A program made the position numbers and the translations under genes. From assembly GCF_017349295.1 (NCBI RefSeq), contig NZ_JAFMPK010000045.1, positions 1-64,000 of the forward strand: a DNA stretch of 64,000 nt, written 5' to 3'. The notes under the pieces were generated by a model, which saw nothing but the letters and a program-made list of their open reading frames with translations, was not told the DNA's origin and ran no database searches. Below, piece by piece: positions 53,366 through 63,696 of the stretch; the stretch's first letter is position 1, and every line of letters begins with the position of its first letter. This stretch comes from Myceligenerans salitolerans. Its GTDB lineage: Bacteria; Actinomycetota; Actinomycetes; Actinomycetales; Cellulomonadaceae.

Positions 53366-54232
53366 CTACTCTTGAGGTTCTGCGACGATTCCGTCGCTTC
53401 CTGGCCCACCACAGGAGTCCACATCTTGGCCATCGAGCGTGACGACGGCATACCACTCGAACGCCGGCCCCAGGTGATCCAGGAGCTCGACCGGATAGCG
53501 CACTGCAACCTGCCCGTCAGCGAAGACAGCACCGTTGGTCACGTTCTCCTGCGTGGCAGTTGAAAGGTCGAACACGAAGTTGGCCGTCTCGACGCCTGCA
53601 CCGAACTTCGTCCCGAACTGATAGCTGGCCCCATCACCGTCAGCCGAACTGGCGGTGACCAGAAAGCTCAGCCCATCGACGTCCGTAGCCTGGATCGGGT
53701 CGGTGAACACGACCGAGGCGAAGACCAGCGAACCGTCGTTCGAAAGGGTGACGTCCTTGATGTCGACAACTCCAGAGCCATCGCCTCGCTCGTCCTCGCA
53801 CGTCACGTGGAACTTCGGGAAACCAGTGGACGCCTCCGCGATGGCGCCGTTGCCCAGGAGATCCGAGCATGTGCCATCAGCTGGCGCTCCCAGTGTCTCG
53901 CCAGGAAAGCTGACCACGACATACCCCGCGTTGCCGCCTTGCCCATCGAGACCTCCGTCCTCGCCGTAAGTCCGGTCCACGCACACATCGCTGCCGTCGA
54001 TGACGACGCCCTCGACCGTCAGGCCATCCCAGATCGGTGCATCAGGCAGGTCATCGAGAACGAGCCGCTCCGCCGTGGCAACGCGTTCCGCATCCGACAT
54101 GGTGGGCGCTTCGACCGGCGAGGACGGGGCGCTGGAAGCTGAACCCTCGACCGGCGCCGCGCCGCCGCCACATCCCGTCAGAGCCAGGACGACGACGGCA
54201 ACCGGCACGAGGGCAGTCACACGGTTATGCAC
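53366..54232 (-). CDS. Lipoprotein of unknown function
   Basis: The 288-residue product has a lipoprotein signal ([14 protein letters not shown]) and a Ser/Pro-rich linker ([15 protein letters not shown]). The acidic mature domain has three Cys after the lipobox ([26 protein letters not shown]) and predicted beta strands to the C-terminus ([16 protein letters not shown] supplies a fourth). The start is taken as GTG 54232; a TTG at 54241 is equally possible. It is followed 12 bp downstream by the split gene at 52602-53354, so the two may be one transcript. Confidence 0.65.
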   Translation of the reverse strand: MHNRVTALVPVAVVVLALTGCGGGAAPVEGSASSAPSSPVEAPTMSDAERVATAERLVLDDLPDAPIWDGLTVEGVVIDGSDVCVDRTYGEDGGLDGQGGNAGYVVVSFPGETLGAPADGTCSDLLGNGAIAEASTGFPKFHVTCEDERGDGSGVVDIKDVTLSNDGSLVFASVVFTDPIQATDVDGLSFLVTASSADGDGASYQFGTKFGAGVETANFVFDLSTATQENVTNGAVFADGQVAVRYPVELLDHLGPAFEWYAVVTLDGQDVDSCGGPGSDGIVAEPQE

Positions 54233-55169
54233 GCCACTCAACGTAGTGCGAGGCGGCCATCGAAGGGCGAGAACCAGCCTTCGGCGCAGGGTGAACTTGC
54301 GGGTGAACCAAACCGGGCTAAACCGTGCGCCGGATCCCTACCAGAACCTGCACGCCGAGAGCCGGGCGAGCGTCCAGCAGCGGCCGGATCACCTCGGCGA
54401 TTAGTCTCCTCGGATCGACCGGACCGGGGCGACCGAACCGGTGGCCGAGAGTCGGGTGGAGTTCTTGCGCGGGATGTCGTGCGGCGGCATGTCCATGACC
54501 CACCGGCCGCCCCCGGTTGGAGGTGCTTGCAGCTGTCGGATGTGCGGCATGATGTGGTCGGACTACAACAGGCCGTCAAGGTCGCTGTACAGGAGGTCGC
54601 GCCACCAGCGATGTCGGGCACTGGTAGGCGCCGTAGGATCCGCTGGTCGATCTCGTCGACGAGGTCGCGAAGCTCATACGCGGGTTTGCGGGGCAGTCTG
54701 GAGATTGATTTTGCGAGGAGATCTCGTACCGTTACGTCGTCGCAGCCCGGGCACGAGCTGTGCTCGATCCATGGGGTGCGCCGCTGCTGGCGCGAGTGCC
54801 GGTCCCACCTGAGGAGGGCTTCATGTACTTCGCCGGGGAACCGTTCGAGCCTGGAGATCGCGGCGCTCGTCGCGCCGGACAGCCGCGGATGCTTTGGTGA
54901 ACGCGTGCGGACTCTTCTGGCCCGATTCGATGCGCGTAGCCGGGAGGGGCGTCTACGCGGCATGTCCCTTCGTCATGTCGATCATGGGGACGATGCTCCC
55001 ACAGCCGCAGCTAGTCCCAGGACGGCCCGTGGTGTTCGGTTCCACTAGGGCTCGCGCCCGCCCCCGTGTGGGCGCGCTCGAGCGGCGTTCGACGACGAGA
55101 CGATCGCGGAGGCCCGCGGGCGTCCAAGAACTTCGGCGATACTTCGATGTCGACCCGGAGTGAGGTGAG
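54233..55169. other. No intact gene; one gene fragment on the minus strand
   Basis: The minus-strand frame about 54610-54880 reads ISRLERFPGEVHEALLRWDR, CPGCDDVTVRDLLAKSI, YELRDLVDEIDQRILRRLP with good codon use and a possible C-x2-C, but has no start and decays downstream near 54600. It is probably the middle of a lost phage- or plasmid-type gene. The rest shows nothing I can support. Confidence 0.4.
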
Positions 55170-55847
55170 ATGACGAACTGGCAAGGAGTGCGCGAGCGTG
55201 TTTCACAGCTCCGTCGACGCGACAGGCGTCTGGCGACGTTCGGTGCCAGCGGTCATCGATTCGTTCTGGCAGCGCCGCTGACCATGGCGCAAGTGGGAGA
55301 AGCAGAGGCACAGTTCGGCGTGGCTCTCCCGGAGGAGTACCGCTCGTTCCTGGTCGAGGTGGGCGCAGGCGGCGCAGGTCCCGGCTACGGCCTGGAGGTT
55401 CTGCGCAGCGAACGAGGCACGTGGCACTGGGGCCACGGCGACGTGATCCTGGACCAGATCCACAGGCCCGCACAGACCGCTGAACAGATCGAGGCCGCCT
55501 GGAGCGAAGTTCCCGAGGCCCCACCGCAACGAGCGGACTTCCCCGACGATGCCGGCTTCGCCGCGGCGACGGCGTCGCTACGGGATCTGGAGGAGGAGGT
55601 CTACTCACGCCGGTTCATCGGCTGCATCCCCCTCGTGCACCGGGGCTGCGGCTGGGAGGAATGGCTCGTCGTCTCCGGGCCCCAACGAGGACACATTCGC
55701 GTCATGGGCGACGAGATCCTTCCCGTCTCGGACAGCTTCCACGACCACTACCTCAACTGGCTGCAGCAGGCAGAGACCGGCGCCGGAATCATCGACGATG
55801 GACGAGCGCGGCGCCGATCCTTGCTCCGCCGACTGCTGAGTTCCTGA
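55170..55847 (+). CDS. SMI1/KNR4 (SUKH) family protein
   Basis: The 225-residue protein has the SUKH core MAQVGEAEAQFGVALPEEYR with SFLVEVGAGGAGPGYGL (the hydrophobic-helix plus LP-x-x-Y/Y-R pattern of the family), followed by a long insert and IPLVHRGCGWEEWLVVSGPQ. SUKH proteins are very common immunity proteins for polymorphic toxins. This one lies 120 bp from, and convergent with, the candidate immunity gene of the large Rhs protein. It may be immunity against a different toxin acquired earlier. AGTGAGGTGAG precedes the ATG at 55170. Confidence 0.85.
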   Translation: MTNWQGVRERVSQLRRRDRRLATFGASGHRFVLAAPLTMAQVGEAEAQFGVALPEEYRSFLVEVGAGGAGPGYGLEVLRSERGTWHWGHGDVILDQIHRPAQTAEQIEAAWSEVPEAPPQRADFPDDAGFAAATASLRDLEEEVYSRRFIGCIPLVHRGCGWEEWLVVSGPQRGHIRVMGDEILPVSDSFHDHYLNWLQQAETGAGIIDDGRARRRSLLRRLLSS

Positions 55848-55967
55848 CGCCGGTTCCGGGGCTGCTGCGAGCATGTTCTGCGCGACATACCAGGCTTCGC
55901 CCCCTGCGACCTGCAGCACTGGCGTGGCCTGCAGCACCTCGTGGACTGAGAATCGCTTCTATTTCTC

Positions 55968-56477
55968 TCAATCGATTGCGGTCAGACCGATATCGATTGT
56001 CTCATCTGCCATCAGTTCCAGAGTCATTTCGAAGGAATGGTCGTTGACCTCGTTGGCACAAACGCTGATTCCCTCTTCCGCACCGTATCGGATATCTTCA
56101 CACTTCCATCCGCGTGCTGCCAGCACGTCAACCACCGAGGCGACTCGTTCGGCATCAGGCGGGCTGATGACAACGTACGGCTTTCCGTCGCCGGAATCAT
56201 CGCAGTACACATCCGACACTTTTTCGGAGCCCAGAGCCGACCTCACTGATGCCGCCTCGGACTGAAGGGCAGCGCTATCTTCAGGGTCACACTGGCTTCC
56301 GAAGAATCCCATCGTGCGACCAACGACGCCGAGCGCTTGGACGGTAAATACCAGGACGACTATCACCACTATCGCTATTAGCGATATCAGCAGCGTTCGC
56401 TTCTTCGCCCAGCCCGGCGCGTGCAGAGCACGGTCCGTACCGAAATCGTCCATGCCCGGTCCTGACGATCGACCCAT
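55968..56477 (-). CDS. Single-TM protein, candidate immunity protein for the large Rhs toxin
   Basis: The 169-residue protein starts at the ATG at 56477, 2 bp past the stop of the Rhs gene. It has a basic cytoplasmic segment, one TM helix (LLISLIAIVVIVVLVFTVQA) and an outer domain with four Cys (GSQCDPED, DVYCDDSG, WKCEDIRYG, ISVCANEV), probably two disulphides. GC is clearly lower than in the Rhs core, as usual for a tip-immunity pair. Position, membrane anchoring and disulphides fit an immunity protein acting outside the membrane; the role is inferred. Confidence 0.65.
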   Translation of the reverse strand: MGRSSGPGMDDFGTDRALHAPGWAKKRTLLISLIAIVVIVVLVFTVQALGVVGRTMGFFGSQCDPEDSAALQSEAASVRSALGSEKVSDVYCDDSGDGKPYVVISPPDAERVASVVDVLAARGWKCEDIRYGAEEGISVCANEVNDHSFEMTLELMADETIDIGLTAID

Positions 56478-56479
56478 CC

Positions 56480-59400
56480 TCACCAACCCCTTCGCGCGAG
56501 TGTGCGGTTCTTCCAAAGCGTTTTACCCATATTTCCGAAGACGCCGAGCCAGTAGGCACGAACTGCCGTGCTGTTTCGAACCCACCATGCCCGCGACGAC
56601 GTTCGGTACCAGATACCCCGCAGACGCCCTAGGTAGTTGTTGCGTTGATCAACGGCCGAATCCCTACCGTACTGTCGCCACTCGTGCGAGTCGGTGAGTT
56701 TCTTTGCGTTGCCGCCTCCGAACGCCATCGCTAGAAGGGCGCTCCACACGAAGTGGCGAATACCGTTCTGCTTGTCCCTGTTACGGAATCCGCTCGCATA
56801 GCCGATGACCAAGACTGTGATTCGATACGCGACGTAACAGTTTGATGCACCCAGGTTGAGACAGGCTCGCAGTTCCCTGATCTTCTTCATCACCGAGGTG
56901 GACATCGTTCCACTGACGTCGGAGTCATTCACGGGGTCTTGCGGGTAGACGTATGCCGTGCTGTTGCCCCCGGTCACGGGGTCGACCGATGTAAAGGCTC
57001 CTGTGGTGGGGTTGTAGACGCGGGCGCCCATGAGGTTCAGGCCTGAGTGGCTGGTTGCTCGTTCATCCGTGGCCATCCAGTGGTAGCCCAACGGTTCGCT
57101 CGAACCGGGAGTCGCCGTGGGCCCGACCGGGTTGCCGTACTCGTCGAGCGGTGGGGCCGAAATGGCGACCCGCTCGGTAGAGGTGACCGGGAAGCTCAAG
57201 GCGCCGTCGCCATGCGGGTCCGTCAGGGCGAGCGTCAGTTGCCCGTCGGTGACCGTGGCAGCGAGCTCGCCCGTAGCGGACGGGGCATACCAGGTGGTCG
57301 CGGACTGTCCGTCTGGAGTCGTCTCCTTGGCCCATCCGGGATTGTCGGTGACGTCGGTGTAGTGCCGTTCCGTAGTGGTCGCACCGGCGGAGCTTGTGAC
57401 CGACTGCGTGGCGCGTCGACCGGCGGGGTCTAGTCCGTAGGTGGTGGTGACGCCGTCCTGGGTGATGGTGTGCACGGCGTCCGTGTCGTAGTACTCGATC
57501 GTCAGGTTCCCGGCGGCGCTTCCTGCGGGAGTGTCCACCGCGGGGATGAGCCTCTGACGTCCCAGGGCGTCGTACCCGTACGCGCCTGCGGTCGCGCCTC
57601 CGAGCGTGGCACCGTCTTGAACCCGGTCGGCAGGGTCGTACGTCCAGCTCTTCGCCGTCGTGATGGTGCTCGCGGTCGTGCACGCTCCGCCGGCGTCGAG
57701 GGTGGGTTCGACGGTCGTCTGGGAGGTCCGGTTGCCGTTGGTGTCGAAGCCGTATGTCCGGGTGGTCGTACAGGCTCCAAGGGTGTCGGTGACATCGGTC
57801 AGGCGTTGGGCCTTGTCGTACGCGTATGCCAGGGACCTGCCGAAGGATCCGTCCGCGCCGGTACCGAGGTTGGTGTCCTGGGTCGCGATCCGGCCGAGCA
57901 GCTCTCGTCCGATAGTCCAGGTCCCCAGCGTGAGTGGGTCGCCGATGCTATCGGTGGTGTCGTAGGACATCCCGGTCAGCTGTCCGGCCTGGTCGTAGGT
58001 CTTGGTCATGGTGACCTGACCGGGCATGGATTGGGTCGTGATGTTCCCGGCCGCGTCGTAGGTGGCGTCGATCTGTCCCTTGCCATCAAGGTCGACCCCT
58101 ACCGTGAGCCCGCGGTGCTCGGTGGCGGAGTCGGTCGTGTAGGTGGTGGTGCCGACCGGGTCGGTGACGCTCGCTACCGCGCCGGCTGCATCATAGGTCG
58201 TGGTGGTGACCTGCCCGTCGGTGTCGGTGTAGGTCACCAGGCGCCCCCACCGGTCATAGGCCTGGCTGATCCTGGCGATCTCAGCGTCCGAGGCGTCCAG
58301 GGACGCCGTCGCGGTCGGCAGGCCGGTCGCGGTGTCGTAGATCGTCTTGGTCGTTGGCACTGGCTCGGAATCGGTCAGACCGCTGGCCGTAACGGTCGTC
58401 GTGTCGTCACGGCCGTCCGCAAGGTAGCTCTGCGTGGTGGTCCGGGTGGCGGAGCTCTTGACCTCGCTGAGCTTCGTCTGGTTCAGGAGGTATCCGTACT
58501 CGACCGTGGCGACCGGGATCGTGGCCGTGGTCTCTGCAGACCTGGTTCGGCACAGCAGGCCGTCCCACTCGGGCCTGCCACCGCAGTCCGCGAACGGGCC
58601 GGCCTGCGAGTCGGCGGTGTAGTAGCCAGTGAGAATGGTGCCCGCGTCGGCACCGCTGCCCTTGGGCTGACGCTTCTCGACCACGCGCCCCAGCGCGTCG
58701 AACCGGACCTTGGACGTGATGTCGGTACTTCCGTTCTCCGTTGTCGTCGACGTCGGCGACCCGAGCACCCACCCCGAGGTCTCACTCAGTTCGTCCGCCC
58801 CGTCGATCGGCGCATAGCCGGTCCGCGTCTCAGCAACGACCGTAGCCGCACCGCTGGCCTCGCCTACCGGCTCCTGGAGGATCTGGGTCGTGGTCGCCAG
58901 GCCGAACCCCAAGCCGGTCTCGGGGTTGACCCCGTTGTTCGGCGCGCTCTGGTCGTAGGCGGTCTTGACGTGAGCGCGGGCGGTAATCGTGTCGCCCGTG
59001 GCCGGGTCGACCACGTCCGAGGCGGGGTACAAGATATCGGTCGCCAGGGTCCCGGCCGGAAGCAGCACCGTCCCAGCCGGCACGCTCTCGCCGTCGGGGC
59101 CAGTCGCCGCGGCGGAGGAGAGCACGTCCTGGTTGTAGGTCGTGATGGTCGCGTAGGTGTCCGGGTCGACTTCTTCCCCGGCCGTGGTGGAGCCTCGGAT
59201 CTGGGCGATCGCCCCGGGCTCAAGGGTCCGCACGGCCCGGCCGGACTCGTCATAGGTTGTCGACGTCAGCTGCCAGTCACCGGCACCGTACTGGGCAGCG
59301 TTCGTGACACGCCCCTGGTCGTCCGTGTAGAAGACGTCCGCGTAGGGCCACAGCGCCGCGGTCACATCACCAGTCGAGGAGCCTGGTACATCGGCGGCCT

Positions 59401-62400
59401 TGTCCTGAGCGAATACTGCTGCCCCATATGTCGGTGCGTCCGGCTGACCCCAGACCGCCACGGCGGCCCCCGTCATCGCCGGCAGTCCAGCGACGGTCGT
59501 GGCGGGGTCGATCCCGTACACGTATCGGCTGGTCCGCACGCTCGAGGCACCGAGCGTCGCGCCGTCGCGGGTCACAGTGACGAGCGCGTTCGCATCGACC
59601 GTGGTCGGTCCGTACTGGAGCGTCCAGCTGGCCAGGCCAGCCGGTGTCACCGACGCCAGCAGCGGCACTCCAGCCGACGAGACACCGGAGTAGGCGTAGG
59701 TGGTCGACAGGTTGGAGCGGGGATCGGTGACCTTGACCAGGTAGCCGGACGAGTTGTACGCATACGCCGCGACCGGAGTCGTCGTCACCGCGTTCGTGGC
59801 GGGATCCCACGCGGTGTAGGAGATCTGCTTGACCTGCCCGGCCCGGTCACCCGGCACTGCGTCCGTGCCGGTGTCCGAACTCCCGTACGCAATTGACAGA
59901 ACCCGGCAGCCACGCTGTTCGGCACCCGCGTCGCAGGTCACCGGCGTCGCTGCCTGCGGGACCGGAGCGACCATGCGTGTGAGGCGACCAGCGCCGTCAT
60001 AATCCAGACGCATGATGCCGGGCGAATCCACGCCGTCCACCGAGATCGCCTGCCACGTGCCGTTCTGCCACGCCCACGTGGTCACGGACCCATCAGAATC
60101 AGTCCACGTCAGACGCGTGCCACGGTCCTGCGCATCCGGCGCGAGGACCTCGATTCTCACGCCGAGCGCAGCCGTGTCGTCGTCCGCGGCCGCATACACG
60201 CCCAGCTGGCGAGGCGCCCGTCCGGTTCCCGGCTGCATGAACACCATCGGCGATCCATACCCGTCCGTGAAGGAGATCGTGCCGTCGAACGTCGTGTCAT
60301 CCTTGGCCGTCAGTCCGGACGTTCCCACGGGATCACCGATAAAGCTCGAAGTCCAGCCCGGCCCGAACACACCTGCAGACGCCGCCGGATTGTCGTAACT
60401 GGCATACGACCGTCCCACCGCCAGATCTGCAACCGCCGCGTCGTGCTCGTGCATCGCGTACTCACCGGTCCACAACGCCACCTGCCCCGGCCCGGCGGCG
60501 GCCGTCGGGAAGTCATCATCAAACGCATGCGGCACGTAGGTCGCCGTGGCATGCGAGCTGGGGGTGCTCGTCCAGGAGCAGCGGGTCGTCGCCGGGCTGG
60601 TGTAAGTGAAGCAGACCTGCACGTTCACCATGGTCGCCTGCCGATCACGGCCCAGTTCGGACGCAATGCCTGCCACGTCCAACAGCCCTGTCGCGGTGAC
60701 CGCGCCGGCAGCCGTGGTGACCGGGAGTTCGCCCTCAACGGCGGTCCAGCCGGTGCGAGACCCGTTCGTCGGGGAGAAGTCGGCCGGTTCCTGCCCACCG
60801 CCGACCCGCCACAGGACCTCCGCTGTGACCGATCCGGATGCTGGTGCGGGGGCGGTGGCGCTGACCGGGACGGTCGAGGTCGATTTCGTACCATTCGAGG
60901 TGGGAGCAGTGATGTCCGCGCCGCCCGCGCCGAACGTGAACGTGGTGACTGCGCTGGTCCACGCGGCCTTGTCCACGGCACGGACCTTGAGCGTGTGCGC
61001 GCCCTCGGCCGGGTTCCATGTGTGGGTCGCGGTCTTGGTCGTGGTGCCGGAAGCGGTCTTGGAAGTCCAGGGGCCGCCGTCGGCGGAGTACTCGAACCTG
61101 GTCACATCGGAACTGGTGGAGGTGAAGGTGAACGTGTTGGAGGACGGCTTGGTGTCCTTCCATTCACCATTCGTGTAGCCGGTCGCGGTCACCGCCGGTG
61201 TAGCGGGCTTGGTGGTGTCGACCTTGAAGTTCCACAGGCTCTTGGTCGCCGACATCAGCAGCCCGTCATAGGCGCGCACGTTCGCCGAGTAGGTGTGACC
61301 GTTGGCCAGGCCCACGCTGGTCTTGGTGGTGTACTTCGAGGTGCCGCCCGAGGCCACATACGAGCCGACACCATCGGTGAGGACCTCGGTGGAACCCTCC
61401 AGGATCTTCACGCTGGAGCGCACCCGGTCACCGTCCGGGTCGGAGACCACCGCCCGGAACGTAGGTGTCAGCGTCTTGACGTACAACTCCTTGTTCGCAT
61501 CAGTGCTACTCGGGTACCAGGCGTACTGACCCGACGCCAGCGTCGTCGAACCGGGCTTGGCCGGCGCGGTGTTCAGCGTGACCGTGAGCGTGGGCTTGCC
61601 CGAGGACGCGTTCGTGGAGTTGAACCGCTTCCAGCCGTAAGAGTCGGACTCGTTAGCCGCCCGCAGCGAGATCCCCCGCTCGGACGCCGCGCCGCGGGAG
61701 AAGTAGCGCAGGATGTCGGTGACATCCATGTTCACCCAGCCGTCCCCGCACGACGCCGAGTGCCCCGTGGTCTCGGTGGAGGAACCCGAGTACGAGGTGT
61801 TGATGTTCGGCTGATCCGACCACACCGTGCCACCATCGGCCAGACCCGCGGGGTAGGCCACCCACTCACGCGCATTACACGAGTAGGAGTGCCACTCCCA
61901 CAACTTCAAGCTCGCCGACCGCACCGACTTGCCCAGGATGGAAGACGTGGACACGTTCATGTACGTGCGCGCCTTGGTCGTGCCACCGTCGAACGTCCCC
62001 AGCCGTAGCTCGGTCTCGTTCGACTTCTCCACCGACGAGTCCGACTGCACGTACGTGTCCCACGGCAACGCCAGCGAGACACTTGGATCCACCACCAGCG
62101 GCAGCACCACGTCCTCGGGCGCGACACCGGCATCCTCGAGCCCGGCGTCAGCGTCCATCGCGATGTCCGCCCCCGCCTCCCGGACATCCACCTGCGCCGG
62201 AACCTCTGCAGCGACACCCAGATCCAGCGGCTCCGGGCCACCCGAGAAGGCGTCCGAGATCGCCCGACCCGCGCTCTGCGCCATCTTACCCAGCCCCGCA
62301 CGCTCAACCTCGTCCGAGGCATTGTCGGACTCGTCCAACGCCTGGACCGATCCGGCCCACGTCGCCGGCTCGGCGCTGCCGTCGTAGTCCTCGGCGACCG

Positions 62401-63367
62401 GGTGGGCCAGCTGGGCGTCGTAGGTCGCATCCCACATCACCGGCGTGCCCACACTCGCCACGACATCCTCGGTGCTATCCAGCACCTCCACCAAGGCCCC
62501 GGGCCCGGGGCCCTCGGTGGCGGGGTCGATGACCTGGGCGCCCTCGCCGCTGACTTGCAACCCCACCGGCAGATCCTCGCCGTCAGCCGGGAGCTCGTGC
62601 AACACGTAGTACTGCTCCACACCGCCACCGGTCACGTCGATCACCATGTCGATACCCGGGCTCACCGACCGGTACCGCGCCCGAGGACCGGTCACCTCAG
62701 GGGCCGGAAGGTCACCCGGAAACGTCAGCTCCGACACGATCGACGTGGCCGGATCCGTCAACGACGCCACCACCGAGACACCGTCAGCCCCGGCCTGCTG
62801 CGTACCCGAAATCTCGACCCGGGCAGGATGCGCCTGTGGGACGAACACGCCGTGATCGTCTTCGCGCAGGTCGGCGTCGAACTCGGCCCAGTCCGACGCA
62901 TGCGTCCCATCCCCGCCGGTGCGCACCCAGACTGGTGACATCGACATCGCCACATCCCAGTCACCATCCGGGCGCGCATACGTCGCCGACGTCTCGGTGC
63001 GCTGGGACAGGTCCTCGATGCGGCAACCCGACAACCGAGCGTTCAGCATCGCCGAGACTCCGTCGGCTGCCGTGCGCTCAATGCCGGTGCAGTCTGGGCC
63101 TGACTCCGCGGCTACCGCGCGCGGGGTCGCGACCAGCTCCGTTCCGCCGCCCACCGCGACCACGGCGATGAACGCGGTACTCAGCGCCATACGGCGCCAA
63201 CCGTCAGGACTACCGAAAGCATGCGTCAGGAACACCAGCACGACTCCGATCACCGGCCGGCACCACACGCCGGACCCGACAAAGACCTCGCATGAGCGGG
63301 CCAGCCCGGGAGCCCAACTGCGGATCGCGCTGGCGAGCCGTAACCTACCGGCTCCAGACCACCCCAT
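56480..63367 (-). CDS. Secreted Rhs/YD-repeat polymorphic toxin with DNRLRE domain and DUF6973-like tip
   Basis: The 2295-residue protein appears intact. A hydrophobic N-terminus (start ATG 63367; ATG 63190 would give MALSTAFIAVVAVGGG as a simpler signal peptide) is followed by a beta-rich region and a DNRLRE domain (about 430-600, with SVRSASLKLWEWHSYSC and GWVNMDVTDILRYFS). Ig-like stretches come next, then many YD repeats (YDAAGAVASVTDPVG; YDKAQRLTDVTDTLG) to the core end GARVYNPTTGAFTSVDPVTG. The tip (about the last 145 residues) shows DKQNGIRHFVWSALLAMAFG, DSHEWRQYGRDSAVDQRNNY, matching the R-H...W, H-E and D...N-N motifs of DUF6973. Secretion is likely Sec-dependent, as for WapA. Confidence 0.88.
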   Translation of the reverse strand: MGWSGAGRLRLASAIRSWAPGLARSCEVFVGSGVWCRPVIGVVLVFLTHAFGSPDGWRRMALSTAFIAVVAVGGGTELVATPRAVAAESGPDCTGIERTAADGVSAMLNARLSGCRIEDLSQRTETSATYARPDGDWDVAMSMSPVWVRTGGDGTHASDWAEFDADLREDDHGVFVPQAHPARVEISGTQQAGADGVSVVASLTDPATSIVSELTFPGDLPAPEVTGPRARYRSVSPGIDMVIDVTGGGVEQYYVLHELPADGEDLPVGLQVSGEGAQVIDPATEGPGPGALVEVLDSTEDVVASVGTPVMWDATYDAQLAHPVAEDYDGSAEPATWAGSVQALDESDNASDEVERAGLGKMAQSAGRAISDAFSGGPEPLDLGVAAEVPAQVDVREAGADIAMDADAGLEDAGVAPEDVVLPLVVDPSVSLALPWDTYVQSDSSVEKSNETELRLGTFDGGTTKARTYMNVSTSSILGKSVRSASLKLWEWHSYSCNAREWVAYPAGLADGGTVWSDQPNINTSYSGSSTETTGHSASCGDGWVNMDVTDILRYFSRGAASERGISLRAANESDSYGWKRFNSTNASSGKPTLTVTLNTAPAKPGSTTLASGQYAWYPSSTDANKELYVKTLTPTFRAVVSDPDGDRVRSSVKILEGSTEVLTDGVGSYVASGGTSKYTTKTSVGLANGHTYSANVRAYDGLLMSATKSLWNFKVDTTKPATPAVTATGYTNGEWKDTKPSSNTFTFTSTSSDVTRFEYSADGGPWTSKTASGTTTKTATHTWNPAEGAHTLKVRAVDKAAWTSAVTTFTFGAGGADITAPTSNGTKSTSTVPVSATAPAPASGSVTAEVLWRVGGGQEPADFSPTNGSRTGWTAVEGELPVTTAAGAVTATGLLDVAGIASELGRDRQATMVNVQVCFTYTSPATTRCSWTSTPSSHATATYVPHAFDDDFPTAAAGPGQVALWTGEYAMHEHDAAVADLAVGRSYASYDNPAASAGVFGPGWTSSFIGDPVGTSGLTAKDDTTFDGTISFTDGYGSPMVFMQPGTGRAPRQLGVYAAADDDTAALGVRIEVLAPDAQDRGTRLTWTDSDGSVTTWAWQNGTWQAISVDGVDSPGIMRLDYDGAGRLTRMVAPVPQAATPVTCDAGAEQRGCRVLSIAYGSSDTGTDAVPGDRAGQVKQISYTAWDPATNAVTTTPVAAYAYNSSGYLVKVTDPRSNLSTTYAYSGVSSAGVPLLASVTPAGLASWTLQYGPTTVDANALVTVTRDGATLGASSVRTSRYVYGIDPATTVAGLPAMTGAAVAVWGQPDAPTYGAAVFAQDKAADVPGSSTGDVTAALWPYADVFYTDDQGRVTNAAQYGAGDWQLTSTTYDESGRAVRTLEPGAIAQIRGSTTAGEEVDPDTYATITTYNQDVLSSAAATGPDGESVPAGTVLLPAGTLATDILYPASDVVDPATGDTITARAHVKTAYDQSAPNNGVNPETGLGFGLATTTQILQEPVGEASGAATVVAETRTGYAPIDGADELSETSGWVLGSPTSTTTENGSTDITSKVRFDALGRVVEKRQPKGSGADAGTILTGYYTADSQAGPFADCGGRPEWDGLLCRTRSAETTATIPVATVEYGYLLNQTKLSEVKSSATRTTTQSYLADGRDDTTTVTASGLTDSEPVPTTKTIYDTATGLPTATASLDASDAEIARISQAYDRWGRLVTYTDTDGQVTTTTYDAAGAVASVTDPVGTTTYTTDSATEHRGLTVGVDLDGKGQIDATYDAAGNITTQSMPGQVTMTKTYDQAGQLTGMSYDTTDSIGDPLTLGTWTIGRELLGRIATQDTNLGTGADGSFGRSLAYAYDKAQRLTDVTDTLGACTTTRTYGFDTNGNRTSQTTVEPTLDAGGACTTASTITTAKSWTYDPADRVQDGATLGGATAGAYGYDALGRQRLIPAVDTPAGSAAGNLTIEYYDTDAVHTITQDGVTTTYGLDPAGRRATQSVTSSAGATTTERHYTDVTDNPGWAKETTPDGQSATTWYAPSATGELAATVTDGQLTLALTDPHGDGALSFPVTSTERVAISAPPLDEYGNPVGPTATPGSSEPLGYHWMATDERATSHSGLNLMGARVYNPTTGAFTSVDPVTGGNSTAYVYPQDPVNDSDVSGTMSTSVMKKIRELRACLNLGASNCYVAYRITVLVIGYASGFRNRDKQNGIRHFVWSALLAMAFGGGNAKKLTDSHEWRQYGRDSAVDQRNNYLGRLRGIWYRTSSRAWWVRNSTAVRAYWLGVFGNMGKTLWKNRTLARRGW

Positions 63368-63696
63368 GACTCACATTCCCGGCCAGCACGATCGCCAGTC
63401 GAGAGTTTTCAACGATTCTGTGTCGAAAGATCACCCACCCGGGCAGGGTCTCCATCACAATCGGCCGGATGCGTGACACTGAACGGGTCAGGAGCCTGGG
63501 CGGGAGCAACTTCCGATAGGCACTCTTCCGTTGTACGCAGCATTCTTGGGTCTGATCTGGTCGTTCGCCCGAGGGGAAGGACCGGCTCGGCCTGCCTCTC
63601 CCAGGGTCTCGCCCGCCGAACGGTCACAGCCGGGACAGCTCCGGCGGCCGCTGTCGCAGGGCTTGCCTGTCCGACAGCCGCGCTAGGTTCTGCGGC
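63368..63696. other. Divergent intergenic region between the Rhs and DUF4259 genes
   Basis: Both neighbours start outward from this 329-bp gap, so it should hold both promoters. No palindrome or convincing -35/-10 pair stands out. Short plus-strand readings here lack coding character. Confidence 0.4.

Noticed and set aside
57470-59896. 808-residue plus-strand reading opposite the large Rhs gene
   Set aside because: It is the regular antisense of YD repeats; periodic Arg/Gly/Val composition explains its length.
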